Origin: Hibiscus mutabilis
Lineage: Eukaryota; Streptophyta; Magnoliopsida; Malvales; Malvaceae
DNA length: 64,000 nt
Direction of reading: 5' to 3'
Assembly: GCA_019671005.1 (NCBI GenBank)
Contig: CM033721.1
Coordinates: 56,091,680-56,155,679, forward strand
Part shown: positions 21,007 through 33,139 of the stretch, one piece after another
Position numbering within the stretch: position 1 is the stretch's first letter
Layout of the letters: each line of letters opens with the position of its first letter
Notes under the pieces: model-generated
Told to the model about the DNA's origin: nothing
Seen by the model: the letters and a program-made list of their open reading frames with translations, nothing else
Databases searched by the model: none
Program-made: the position numbers and the translations under genes

Positions 21007-24000
21007 ATGAGTATTAATGCAAAGGGCATCCAACTTTTCCTCTGGAGAATTATTACATTTTCTGGAAGTTGTTGCTATAAATTTGTAAGGAGATTTCCAG
21101 ATGTTTCAGGGTTTTTGATATTTTTTGTCTTTTTGTACATATTTTCACCTTATTTTTTCTTCTATTTTAAGTACTCTTCCCCTGTTATTGTCTGCTCTGC
21201 TATTTATATCCGCTTTTATTTGAAACCCAAACATTCTGAATCTCAAAGGGTGAAGGAAAAAGAAAGTGGCAAAAGATTATCTGCAGATGGAGAACTTGTA
21301 AGAACATTAAACAAGCCTTCATTACGACCCCAGAAAAGTGTTCGACGAAATGCTCGAAAGGAGGTCTTAGAATGGGATGGAAAACATAGCGAGAAAAACG
21401 ACGTGCTTTTTGTGAGAAGTATGTATGAAGAAGGTTCAAAGCTTATTATATTCGATAGGGTAGGAAGTTCTAAAGTGGAACATGGAGATGGTTCTCCCCG
21501 CGATGAGACTGGAATTGATCGAGCACTTGATGTTCCGAATACGGCCTTGGATAATGAGACATCGAAACCTCGTAGGGTGTCGGATGATAGCTTTCGAGGG
21601 TTGTTAGGAACAGGTCCTGGTGATGGTAAGCTACCGGAAAAAAGCTCGGAAGAAGCAGGTGGAGCCGGGAAAAAGGCTACACAGGATGATCAGAAGAATC
21701 ATATGGATCTTGGGTTAACTGAGTTAGAAAGAAACAAAAGGCTGCAAAGTTTAATTGCAAAACGTCGGACAAAAATGTTGTTTAGAATGGCTATTGAGAA
21801 AAGCTTGATGGGCATCCATAATGTTCCTTGTAGTCGACTTGCTTCGATTTTAATTGCAAAAAACAACACTGGTAGGGTTTCAAGTAATCTTGACGAGGAT
21901 GAATTGACAATGCCTGGTTTAGCTCCTTCCTTATTGTCGCCTAAAGGGAATTCATTTGACCTGCCGTATGATCCACAAGAAGAAAAACCAAACCTCATGG
22001 CAGATAGTTTTCAACGAGAATTCGCGGCTGCCAACCAAAAGGAAATGCTCTTCTACAGGCATGAAAGCTTCCATCGCGGACCTTGGTTTCCGTATCCAAC
22101 CACTCAAAATCCAAATGATGCCGACTTTAACCTGTATGATAGTGATGAGAAAAGGCTCGTTGAAGGAAAGTCGGGTTAGCTCAATATAAAAACTTCAATA
22201 TATTTTCCATTGTTGAGTTCCTTGTTATATCTTTTCTTGTTAATTTAGGCTGTAGAAATGCTTTTCCTCAAGGCCCTGCCTAAAACTGTGTAAGGAAAAA
22301 AAAACATAAGATAGTGTTTTTAGACTGGACTAGCGGCGTAAACGAGCTGAGTCGAGCTCGAGTAGTGCTAAGCTCGACTCTACTCGTCAAGAATTTGAGT
22401 CGAGTTCGAGTTTGACTCGAATTTGAGTATGTTGAGCTCGACTCGGCTCGTTAAGAACTCGAGTCCAATCGAGTCGAGTATTGATTGAGCTTTGACCGAG
22501 TCGACCTCAAATAGCTTGCGATCTATTTCATTTCATTTACAACCATGTTCATAATAATAATAATAATAATAATTGTTATTATTATTGATCAAATTGCATG
22601 ATTTTATTGTAGATAGAATTATAAAAAAGAAATATTTCTATGTGACTTATTAAAACCCCCTAATCCTAATAGGAGAAAAAAATACACATGAAAATATAAA
22701 GAAAGTTAAACTAAAAATTAAGAACTCGATTCGAGTCTAGTCCAATCGAGTCGAGTCGAGTATTGACCGAGCTTTGACCGGGTCAAGCTCGAGTAGCTTG
22801 CGATTTGTTTCGTCTCATTTGCGGCTCTAGACTAGACATAAGGGGAATAAACATATTCAAGACAATAATTTGACTGTCCAGTTGAACTCCATAACCTTTT
22901 TTTTATTTTTTGAACAAACTCCATAGCCTTTTAAATAATATCTTTCAGTATGTAGTTATTTAATCAATGGAATTACTCCAAATTTGATGTAGAAGTTCTA
23001 TTACCATTATTTTTTTTAATTTTTTAACCCTGCTGTTATGTAATGGAATAATTTAACAGTTACCTTTTCATCAGATAAATTAGGTCACCTCCGGCTTAAT
23101 TCCTCTGGTATAGAAAATGATATTGTTCTTGCTGAGCTAGAAGAACCGAATTACAATGAGGCAATAAACTTATCTAAAGAGAAAAAGGAAAAGATTCTAG
23201 AAAGCCTAAACAATAGGACTGAAATAGGAGAGAAGATGGAAAACCCTCATGATCTGGAGGCAGAATTAGACAGTGGAAGTGAAGTCAGAATGGAGATAGA
23301 TTCAATTAGAAATAAACTCATCTTCATCCGAAAACACAGAACCAGTCTTGGATCAAACAATTGAATCTGCCGGCATATGTAATGATCATGTGCGAAGGGC
23401 CCTTAAACTTGCAATTCCTCCTAAGGGGAGAGCTGTAAACAGACTTTCCTTTGATTCCAGCCTATCGCCATCTGAAAGGCGCAGGGCCGAATTTAATTCA
23501 TTTTACAGTAGGCGACAGTGCCATACCCCAACCTTTTCCATAGCTTCTGATTTGCAAGTTGAAGTCTCAGAAGTTGGTTCACCTCCGTTAACAACTGATG
23601 GAACACTTTCATCTGTTGATGGTGATTCAATTATATATGATGGGGATGTTGATAGGGATATCAATTCCGAAAGTGAAGAACTGTGGGGAGGTTCAGTTAA
23701 CCTGTCAAGAGAACAAGTGAATCGAGAAAGACTAAGAGAATTAGATGATATTAGTGAAGAGGAATCTGTTGAAGTTGCTTCAATCTCTCCATCCGAACAT
23801 GAAGCCAAGGAAAATTTGAATAGCAGAAGCTCACTAACTTCGAGAATAGATATAACCGAGAATGGTGCATCCCATCCAACACGTATAAGCTCTGAAGCTC
23901 ATCAAGGTTCCAGCAACTGCAGGCATGGTAATTTAGAAACATTGTATGAGGGTAAAAGTACCATAGAATCTGGAAAGGAAGTAGAGGAAAGCAAACCTTC

Positions 24001-26450
24001 AAAGTATATTGAAGAAGATACTCGAACCTTAAGTGAGCATAACACTAGAGATGCAGTTCAAAGCAGAGACGACTTAAAATCTGTTCCGGATACTAAAGTT
24101 GATCAACATACTGCAGAGAACAATATATTGGAAAAAAGATTACGTGATTCTATTGCAAGGGCTCTAAATCGAAGATTGATGCTTGAACAAGTTTCCGTAA
24201 GCTCATCTCCATCTCCATCTCCATCTCCAAGGTCTGTATTACCACAAAATATACTGACAGGTCCAATTCCTATATCAGGAGTTGGGCGACGAATGCAACG
24301 AAGTCTGTCACAGTTTGTTAGGAAAGATGTTGTGAGAAGCAATTTAGCATATGGACAAGCACGCGAAAAATTAACTGCCAACATGCCCCACATTGCTCAT
24401 GAATGGGTTGAGAATTCAATAAATCAATTAACCCGTAATCTCAGTTTTGGAACATTCAAGGTCAGTATGAAAGTGTCAACATTTCATCTTCATCTTTTAT
24501 TTCATTTAACGAATCTTGAAATCATATATAATGTTTGAGGTACATGAATTCAAGTATAGATTATAGAAACAAGTTCATGTGAATGGGGAACATGTTGCTC
24601 CACTTTCTGAGTACCTTTGTTTTTTTTCTTTTGTGCCTATCACTTCCATTCTCACCCCTTGGACCGAGGTTTGTGTGTGGTAATCATAAAGCACTTCTTT
24701 GAGCATGTTTTGACTAACATATTTACTTAAGCTTGGATGCTATAGAATTGTCAAGCCATCCAGGGAAAGTAATCATGGTTCTACTGAGCATCTTGAAGGA
24801 AGATAATAGAAAACAATTTAATATGACATTAGAATCGATCAATTGAAATAATTTCCAATCCTTAAATTTTGGAAATAGATCTGCATACTTGCTTTACTCA
24901 GTTCGCACCGAAATACAACAACACACGGTGCCTTTTTTTCCTGATTTGGTTGTAACTTTTAATATTACATTATTGACTTATTGTTTCTCATTTATGTTTC
25001 TTATGCATGAAATGTCCTTGCAGCATATTTTTGTTACAAATGAAAATTTTACATCAACTAGCTAGGCTGTATAACTGATGAAGTAATAACTGCGTTCCTT
25101 GTTAAACTGTAGATGGCTCCAAGGAAGGTCATCGGGGAAGGTACCTTTGTTGTAAATATCAATAATTCAGAAGGCATTAGGAAGGAAGAAGGGAGGAAGT
25201 TGACAGCTAATGAAGGTGAATCCGTATTCTTAATCAGACCGGAAGACATCAGCGGGTCTGGAAAATCAAATGAACAAGAAGCGGATATGAACGAAATAGA
25301 AACAATTGAAAGTGATTATACAAGAATTGTTAAAAGTGAAAAAGAAAGAGAGACAGCTAATGAAGGTGAATCCCTATTCTTAATCAGACCGGGAGACATC
25401 AGCGGGCCTGAAAAATCAAATGAACAAGACTCTGATATGAATGAAACAGAAACTATTGAAAGTGATTATACAAGCATTGTTGAAAGTGCAAAAGAACGAG
25501 AGGTAATACATTATTATAAAGTGAAACATTCATATTTTTACTTAATCTCGGGATCGTAGAAGACAGAACAAAAGAAAGAAGAATACCAATTTAAAAATAC
25601 CAAATAGCTGCGAGCTATTGCATCTTTTTTCCTCTGAAAGACCAAATGTAGAATGAGAATTTGATATTCTCGTATTTGCTCCTTTGTTGAATAGCCGTTT
25701 CCTTTATACTTCTAACCTATGTTACTTGGACTTAAAATTGAGTGACAGATACAAGTCTGCATGCTTTTCTTTTTTGCATATATTTGGAGGTTAATGCTTC
25801 TATGCTTATATCTGAATATAAGTCGGGCATCGAATACAGGTACCTTAGAGAAAAAATGAATTGCTCGGTAGCATAGCTTCTAATTATGTCTTGCCTAAAA
25901 TTAGTTTCTGACGTCTATGCTTCATTATGTTTTCCCTAGTTTTTTAGAAAATGTCCCTACCTACTGCGTATACAATAGTTTCAAACATGTTATTGAGCTA
26001 TACTCAATATTCAGCAAGTTTTGTTACCAATTTGTCCTTTTCTGACATTGAGCTGGAACCTTCCACGATCCACAGATTTCTGCAGCTGAAGTTGATCGTA
26101 TTTGCAAGTCTAATGAGTCGGTAGCTGATAGTGTAACCAACAAAGAGATAAAGAATGATGTTCTCGAACGTGAAGATGCACTCCAAATATTAGGTAAACT
26201 AGAGGCTATCAGTGAACCATCAAATACCACCGAGGAAACCAGTGCAGTGTCTGTTGAAGATGCTGAGCACGAACCGAAAGGATTAGCCAATGCTGGTCAA
26301 CCAACTTCAGCAGGAGAAACTAACAGCTTGAATAACATTAACCGTGGTCAAGAGATGCAAAATATGACTCGTCAAGAAGATATTAAGGATGCATCGAAAC
26401 CAGGGGAAGGTAATATCAAGGCCATTAATAGCATTCCAGATGTTGAATAA
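21007..26450 (+). CDS. Large plant-specific membrane-anchored protein of unknown function (At5g17910/At1g07330-like), 4 exons
   Basis: Exons: 21007-22174, 23075-24460, 25113-25502, 26076-26450, all with GT-AG borders and matching phases. The ATG at 21007 is the first in the frame (20986 is a TTG). About 1105 residues are predicted if one extra base in exon 2 is discounted. Residues about 25-80 form hydrophobic segments (FLIFFVFLYIFSPYFFFYF), giving an N-terminal membrane anchor. The rest is acidic and low-complexity except for a conserved block: RNKRLQSLIAKRR, then NSFDLPYDPQEEKPNL and FYRHESFHRGPWFP. That block marks a plant family of unknown role; I infer family membership from recall. Exon 2 holds an (SP)n run at about 24200-24231. 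Oddities: a frameshift at 23311-23317, a 150-bp duplication filling the end of exon 3, and a stop just ahead of an open extension in another frame. Confidence 0.8.
22175..23074 (+). other. Intron 1 of the 21007 gene
   Basis: The donor is GTTAGC after TCGG (phase 1) and the acceptor TTTTCATCAG. Reading through gives a stop at 22177, so splicing is needed. Joining gives GKS-DKLGHLRLN in frame. The intron is mostly a hAT-like MITE (22329-22827) plus AT-rich sequence. Confidence 0.7.
22329..22827. mobile_element. hAT-like MITE inside intron 1
   Basis: The flanks TAGACTGG (22321-22328) and TAGACTAG (22828-22835) form an 8-bp duplication with one mismatch, typical of hAT. The ends AGCGGCGTAAACGAGC and its degenerate complement near 22811-22827 are inverted, and the inside is full of GTCGAGCTCGAGT-type motifs. 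An (AAT)n/(ATT)n palindrome sits at 22550-22586. There is no transposase. Confidence 0.75.
25203..25502 (+). repeat. Two tandem 150-bp coding repeats in exon 3
   Basis: Positions 25203-25352 and 25353-25502 are in-frame copies of 50 codons. Both begin TANEGES and end KERE, with IRPEDISG against IRPGDISG. The second copy ends exactly at the splice donor. The duplication keeps the frame. Confidence 0.92.
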
Positions 26451-26985
26451 CATTACACTGGATACATCAAAACCAACAGAATCTGAAGTCAAGGCTACCA
26501 AAACTGAATAAAAGGATACGATGCAGTGGCAAAAATAAGTCGTACATACAGAAACAGAGGAGACGAACCGGCTATGCTGAGCAGCTTTTCACCCAAGCTG
26601 ACACTCTCCCATCTTTGAATCAATCCGGAACATCCTCTATGAACATCTCCATTTTAACAATGTACTAGGAATAGGATACATAAGATAGAACCGGTAAGTA
26701 GTCAAATTAAAATGGCCCTATGAAGTATGATGTTCTTTTGTATATATTGATTAAAAGTTAATATACTTTAACAGTATGGTTTATTTTTTACATTTACTAT
26801 TTATGATGAAAGTCGTTACAATTCGTTAACAATTGGGTAAAACAAAGCTTAATCGCGTGTAAACAATTCGTTAATAAGGACAGTCAAACAGATGGCAGCA
26901 AACATTGGAGGTAGACAATCCCCATTCATGTGATCCAAGAATTCACAAAATACATTGTTGTACTCTAATTTGTTTTACTTGAAAC
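26451..26985. other. 3' flank of the 21007 gene
   Basis: This probably contains the 3' UTR. The first 60 bp would extend the protein in another frame up to a stop at about 26509. No other gene is seen. Confidence 0.4.
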
Positions 26986-27135
26986 TAGGGCTGAGCAAAA
27001 CTCGACTCATCTTGATTTGACTCAAAATTTTATAAATTCGACTCGAAAAAAATTTAAATAAAATTTGAGTTGTAAAATATAAAGCATCAATTTAAATAAT
27101 TCTAAATTTTATGACTCGATCGAACGCTCACCCAT
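26986..27135. mobile_element. 150-bp hAT-like MITE with perfect target duplication
   Basis: ACTTGAAAC occurs immediately on both sides (26977-26985 and 27136-27144). The ends TAGGGCTGAGC and GCTCACCCATA are imperfect inverted repeats with ACTCGA/TCGAGT-like motifs inside. The 8-9 bp duplication and the termini indicate hAT. Confidence 0.75.
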
Positions 27136-27258
27136 ACTTGAAACAACGATCTTCTAAGGTTTGGTTGCATTGGTTAAAGTTGTGAGATATGTGCATCTAC
27201 GGCTTTTTTTTCTTTCATAGAATTGTAGGATTGAAACTATGATGCATTATTAGTAAGG

Positions 27259-28262
27259 GTAATTATACAACGCACTAGCGGTAGAAACATTTTATTTTCA
27301 CAAGCGCCTTAATTTTAGGGGTTAAGGATTTAGTTTAGGGTTTATAGTTGAGGGGTTTAGGTTTATGTGCATAGAATTTAGGGACTGTAGTTTGAGTTTA
27401 AAGTTTAGGATTAGAATTTAGGGTTATAGGTAAAAACTTAGATTCCTACCATATTACCCTAAACCCTAAAACTAAACCCCAAATTCAAACCACGGCCTCT
27501 AAATTCTAAATCCCTAAACCTAAACCCCTAAACTATGAACCCTAAATTGGATCCCTAACCCCTGAAATTAAGACGCTTGTGTAAACATTTTGTTTCCACT
27601 ACCAGTATTTTCCCTTATTGGGTAATTATACAATGCACTGGCGGTGGAAAAATTTTGTTTCCACAAGCGCTCTAATTTTAAGGGTTAGGGATTTAGTTTA
27701 GGGTTCATAGTTTAGGGGTTTAGGTTTATGTATATAGAATTTAGGGATTGTGATTTGAGTTAGAGTTTAGGGTTAAAATTTAGGGGTTATAGGTAAAAAC
27801 CTAAATCCCTAACCTTTAAACCCTAACACTAAACCCCAAATTCAAACCATAGCCTCTAAATTTTAAATCCCTAAACCTAAATCCTTAAATTAGATCACTA
27901 ACCCCTAAAATTAGGGCACTAGTGGAGACATTTTGTTTCCACCGCCAGTGCATCATATATTTTCCCTTATTGGGTAATTATATAATGCACTGACAGTGGA
28001 AACATTTTGTTTCCACAAGCGCCATAATTTTAGGGGTTAGGGATTTAATTTAAGGTTCATAGTTTAGGAGTTTAGGTTTATGTGCATAGAATTTAGGGAC
28101 TATGGTTTGAGTTTAGAGTTTAGGATTAGAATTTAGGGGTTATAAGTAAAAATGTAAATCCCTACCATATTACCCTAAACTCTAACACTAAATCCCAAAT
28201 TTAAACCACAGCCTCAAACTATCAACCCTGAATTGGATCACTAACCTCTGAAATTAGGGCGA
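27259..28262. repeat. Array of foldback repeats built from telomere-like motifs (left part)
   Basis: There are three head-to-tail units of about 350 bp (starting about 27259, 27622 and 27974; the third is cut at 28262). Each unit is an inverted repeat. The left arm has GGTGGAAAC, ATTTT, GTTTCCAC and then many TTTAGGG/GGGTTTA-like motifs. The right arm has the same in complement (CCCTAAA, then GTTTCCACCGCCAGTGCAT). The array resumes at 45327 beyond the Ogre-type element. The motif resembles the plant telomere repeat but is irregular. Confidence 0.85.
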
Positions 28263-30070
28263 TGAAAATACATGTATAGTATACTATAAATTACGAATTA
28301 AATCTTTATGTACCACCTAAATACTATGTAACACATATAAAATACGTGCATTATACAGGATTTAATGGCAAATACTACAAAAATAAAATATTAAAACATA
28401 TTATACCAATAAAAGTGGGCTGAAATTAAACAAGTTGGGTAAGAAGTATACCAAGCCCAAACAGATTGGGCTCTAAATTGTGGGTCTGGGTTGATAGGGC
28501 AGACCGGGTCGGATTTCGGAGCGGGTCACTAGACGGGTCAACCGGCTCAGCCGATCACGAAATCGGTTATACCAGTTTCGAATAAAGGGTTATTATAACC
28601 CTAAATTTCTGCCTTCTTCTTCATTTTTCCTTTTTGTTCACCGCGAGCCAGAGAGAGAAGGGAGAGATCGGTCGCCGTTTAGCCCTCGATCGGCCTCCTT
28701 TGGGCGCGTCGTCGCCTTCAGTCGGTGTCTCATGACCCCTCATTCCCTTCCGACAGTGTTGATTTCCCGAAAGATGAGTCGTTCACCCCCAAAACAAGCC
28801 GATGCCGCTTCGGTTTCCTCGCGTTGGATCTTCGCCGGCAACCATTGGATCGACGCGACCTTGGAGTATACAACTCCCCTCGTTGCGGCCTCGCTTTTCA
28901 CCGTTGGGATTCGCCGACAAAGCCCCCGTTCGCTGGGAAGCGTCACCGCCGAGAGGTAAACTCTTCATATTTCTGTTCTTATTCCTTTTTATATATGTAT
29001 TCGAACTCACAAGATTAAAACGATAACAATGAACTGTATATGCATGATGGATCGTTCTTTTTGTTGTTTGCATTGATTATGTTCGAAAAAGGCAAGAAAA
29101 ATAAATGGGAAATCAAAACGTATTTTTTATTTCTTGAATCTGAAAACTACCGATTACAAACTGATTACCTCTTTTTATCCCCTAGTCTTTGTTCATACTT
29201 CTAAGCAATATTTAATGAAACAACTGTGGCTGATTATACCTAGAATTAGGTTATGCTAACCCTTGGATATTTTATTATTTTTGCCCATGCTGGTGGTTGG
29301 GAGCCGGTGAAAGTATCCGAGATTGCCGGCGACGAAGCCACGTGGCCGGGGGACAAATCGGTAGCAGCGCGTAGATGATAATGCGACCGCGCGTCGGTGC
29401 GTGGGGAGATCGGTAATCCTGGACTATCGGCTCCGACGCCATCTGAACTGTTGGATCAAATCTGATCCAACGGCTAGATTGAGGTGGCTGCAAAAAAAAG
29501 GATGATAAATAATTAGATCTTTAGGGTTTTGGTTTATATTGGATATGGGCCATGAATATGTATTGACCTGGACTTTTTATAATTACTTGGGCTTGAATTA
29601 TATTTATACATTTATATTTATACATTTTATTTTTATATTTATTATACATTTTTAATTAATTAATTAACAACCAATATCATAGCGATCCTAGCAAATACAT
29701 ATACATTCAAATGTTACCATACATATACGTAATCCTAGCAAATACATATATATTCGAATGTTACTATACATATACGTGCAATCATACATACAATATACAT
29801 TAACAAATACACATATGCACTCTCACATAGTAAACACGCATAATACTAATAACACATACATATATCTCATGCAATTTGGACAAATAACACATGTACATTC
29901 ATGCTTTAAATAGTCACTCATAATGAAAATACACTTATGATATACACTTTATATGTATACTAACACATATAAGCCCATTTTATAATCACCTAATAATAAG
30001 ATAAATATATAAACCCGTTATTGAAAAATAAAAATAAAGAAGTTAACCCCGGACAAAATTAGTGATTACA
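28263..30070 (-). repeat. 3' LTR of the Ogre-type element
   Basis: It is 1808 bp, TG...CA bounded, and parallel to 43511-45326. It contains a GC-rich gene-like stretch on the opposite (plus) strand at 28640-28980 that ends in a splice-donor-like GAGAGGTAAAC, and AT-rich ACATATACATTCGAATGTTA repeats at 29690-29780. Confidence 0.85.
29690..29780. repeat. Short tandem repeat in Ogre-type LTR
   Basis: A unit with CCTAGCAAATACATATA, then CATTCGAATGTTACCATA, occurs twice here. Three copies occur at 44910-45040 in the other LTR. The two LTRs therefore differ in copy number. Confidence 0.85.
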
Positions 30071-30087
30071 GTTGCCCCTCTTTGCTT
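30071..30087 (-). other. Polypurine tract of the Ogre-type element
   Basis: The minus strand reads AAGCAAAGAGGGGCAAC directly before the TGTAATC start of the 3' LTR, the expected site for plus-strand priming. Confidence 0.75.
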
Positions 30088-30541
30088 ATACTTGTGGAAC
30101 AAGAATAAAGCAAAGACCATAAGCACTAATTTTGTCATACTTTCCTGCGGATGATTTGCTCTTCCGAAATGGCAACGAGCAAATTGAGATGACTTGTTTC
30201 CCTGAAATGGCAAAAAACAAGTGGGTAATGTTGGCAAGCCTTTCTTGATCAGCATTGGACAAACCAGTTACCGAATGACTCATTCCTCTGAAGCGGCAGC
30301 GAACGAATCCAAATATCTTTTAAACGGCTCATTCTTCCGAAGCGGTAGCGAATGAATCCAAGTGACTCTACTTTCCTGAAGCGGTCGAAAGCAATCTTAG
30401 TGACGCCAGGATGTTCCTAAAAAATGGCAGCAGACACAACCCGATAAAGATATCATGTTCTTCCGAAGATGCGACGAACAAGTAGGAGTTCTTCAGACGC
30501 GGGTTCCATGAAGGCTTATGTTCTTTAAGAGCCTGAACATA
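30080..30541 (-). repeat. Hairpin array with constant loop, Ogre-type 3' region
   Basis: About eight inverted repeats share a loop close to TTCCGAARYGGYARC, with differing stems: ATTTGCTC/GAGCAAAT (30154, 30177); ACTTGTTT/AAACAAGT (30192, 30215); TCATTC/GAACGA (30280, 30301; one mismatch); TCATTC/GAATGA (30329, 30350); CTTTC/GAAAG (30371, 30387); TGTTC/GACA (about 30412; bulged); TGTTC/GAACA (30456, 30476); TATGTTC/GAACATA (30517, 30535; different loop). A stronger one, CTTTGCTT/AAGCAAAG with inner CTTGT/ACAAG, lies at 30080-30115 against the polypurine tract. Confidence 0.88.
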
Positions 30542-31695
30542 TAGGCTAACATCTTTTTTGAAAGGTTTTATCAAAATCCTTTGCTTGGGAATTTTCTCCC
30601 AGTTTTCCCCTGATGTTTGTTTCTCTTCTCAAGAGGTCTCCCCTTTTATCCTGTAAAAAGAGACAAAATGATGCGATGCTATGAGTTAGCATGCCCCTAA
30701 CCTAGGAATGTCTAACTAAATGTGATGCATGGATAGCAATAATTCACTCGGACACTTCTTCTTCTTCTTGGTCCCTTGATTTCGACTTCCCTTTGCTTTC
30801 TTCCTCTTTTTCTTGTGACGACGGTGCCCCACTTGTCACTCGGGTTCACCCTTTATATCCCTTCTTGAATCCTTTGTTCTAAAGTGCATTTTCAGGTTTT
30901 CACTTTTAGACTTGTACTTCCAAAGTGCCCTTTACGGGTTTTCACTTCAACTTTTTTTCTTTTTCTCTTTTTTTTCTTCATTGTTCATTCTTTTTTTCCT
31001 TTTTCTTTTATTTTTTCTTTTTCTTTTCGGGTGCCCCTCTGGGTTTTTGCTCTTAGCTCCTCTGATTTCAAAATATGTGAGGTGCTCATTGTCTCCCTTT
31101 GGCAGATCTTGTCAATTTCACCCCGATGATCTTTTGCTTTAACCTTGGCATATTCACCCTCTATTCTGGAATAACCTACACTCAATAGGTTAACTCATAG
31201 TAATATCAAGATTTTTTTGTTTTTCGTGACCTATGCCACTTCATCTGCGAGATGATGACGAGACGGATAACATGAATAATATTTTATTACTACTTAGAGA
31301 AACATTAACAAAATTTTGAAAGTCATAGCAAACATGAAAAAGAAAATACACAAATAACGCCGACTGCATGAACAATGAGAACCCATCAACCATAGTAGAC
31401 ATTTTACTCACCATTTTGAGTTACAACTTTCAACGACCTAAGGATTGAAGCGTTGTCCTTTGACGAAGTCTGTCAATCGTATGCCGAAATTCAAACATAT
31501 ATAAATCGTCCTATTCGGATTTTCAATTCAAATCACCCCCTGGTTTTAGGATGCCCATTTTAGGGTTTTCTCCCTAAACCCCCTTATTTTTTCTCTTCTT
31601 CTTCTTCTTCTTCTTTTTTATCATTATTTTCTTGTTTCTTCTTTTTTCTTTTCTCTTCTTTGTTTTCTTTTTTCTTTATTTTCCTCTTTTTTTTC
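30542..31695 (-). other. Ogre-type 3' non-coding region
   Basis: No gene is seen. Plus-strand pyrimidine-rich runs (30935-31030 and 31570-31695, with (TTC)n) dominate. The open frames here come from that composition. Confidence 0.6.
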
Positions 31696-31699
31696 TTCT

Positions 31700-33139
31700 T
31701 CATGCATAATACTTTTTTACTGAGTCCGAGTTTATTGGGTTACTTAACTCTTTCCCGTCCATCTCGGCTAGGATCAACGCTCCTCCGGAGAAGGCTTTCT
31801 TTACAACATAAGGCCTTTCCCAATTAGGCATCCATTCCCCTTGAAAGTCCTTTTCGTTGAGTAAGATCGTTTTGAGCACCAGATCCCCCTCTTGGAACTT
31901 TCTGGGGCGAACTTTCTTGTTATAGGTCCGCATCATCCTTTTCTGATACATTTGGCTATGACAGATAGCCTTCAACCTTTTCTCTTCAATGAGGTTCAAT
32001 TGATCAATTCTGGTTTGTATCCATTCGGCCTCATCCAACTTCACTTCATTCAAAATTCTGAGGATGAGATCTCTACCTCAATGGGTAATACCGCCTCCGT
32101 GCCATATACCAAAGAGTATGGCGTTGCCTCGGTAGAGGTACTTACAGAGGTCCGATAAGCAAACAAGGCAAAAGGTAGCTTTTCATGCCAATCCTTGTAA
32201 TTTTCTGTGGTTTTTGCTAGAATCTTTTTTATATTCTTATTTGCCGCCTCCACTGCTCCGTTCATCTTGGGGCGATAAATAGTAGAATTGTGATGTACAA
32301 TTTTGAACTGTCTGCACACCTCAGTCATCATTTTGTTGTTCAAGTTGGAAGCATTGTCGGTGATGATCCTTTCGGACAGACCATAACGACATATAATTTC
32401 TTTCTTGAGGAATTTGCAAAATTGTTGGTCTTGTGATGTTGGCATACGAGGCAACTTCTACCCATTTGGTGAAGTAATCGATGGGTACTAAGATGAAGCA
32501 ATGCCCATTAGAAGCTTTCGAGTGTATCTTCCCAATGACGTCTATTCCCCAGGCAGCAAATGGCCAAGCTGAGTTCATGACGTGAAGTGGTACTGGCGGG
32601 GAATGTATCTTATCGGTGTAGATCTGACATTTATGGCACTTCTTTGCATAATTGATGCAATCTCCTTCTATTGTTGACCAAAAGTAGTTGTATCTCATGA
32701 TTTTTCTAGCCATCGAGAAGCCACTAGCATGAGTTCCGTATAAACCTCCATGGACCTTTGCTAAAATAGTTTCGGCCTCCTGGGCATTGACACACCTCAA
32801 CAGTATCTGATCTTTGCTTCTTTTATACAAAACCTCTACATCCAAGACGTACCTTGATGCCAACCTTCTAATAGTTCTTTTTTCGTTGTCGTTGGCTTCT
32901 TTTGGGTAAGTTTGGTATTTGATGTATTGAAGGATGTCATAATACCATGGATTACCTTCTTTTTCCTCTTCCAAACTATAGCAGTGAACCAGCACCTCAA
33001 AAGTTTGTATCTCAACAGGCTTTATCTCGGTAGTCCCATTTACTTTAAACACGGGCGCCAAAGTGGCCAGAGTGTCAGCCATTTGGTTGTCCTCTCTTGG
33101 CAAGTATGTGAAACTGACTTCTTCAAAATTTCTGACCAA
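31700..33139 (-). pseudogene. Integrase of the Ogre-type element
   Basis: Minus-strand frames 33139-32321, 32454-32050 and 32053-31700 form one decayed integrase. The N-terminal zinc finger is visible as HGGLYGTHASG followed by KKCHKCQIY. The core has WGIDVIGKIH, then ITDNASNLNN and IYRPKMNGAVEAANK (the D-D-E region). The C-terminal part has VRPRKFQEGDLVLK. Frames change near 32455 and 32050. The enzyme would insert element cDNA into the genome; with two breaks it cannot be made whole. The upstream part of 33139 carries the RNase H/integrase linker (LPREDNQMADTLATL). Confidence 0.85.

Noticed and set aside
27300..28262. Interstitial telomere tract
   Set aside because: The TTTAGGG motifs are irregular and arranged as inverted repeats of a dispersed unit, not a perfect tandem telomere array.
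30884..31142. Plus-strand frames in 30884-31142
   Set aside because: Phe/Leu-rich translation of a pyrimidine tract in retroelement 3' sequence.
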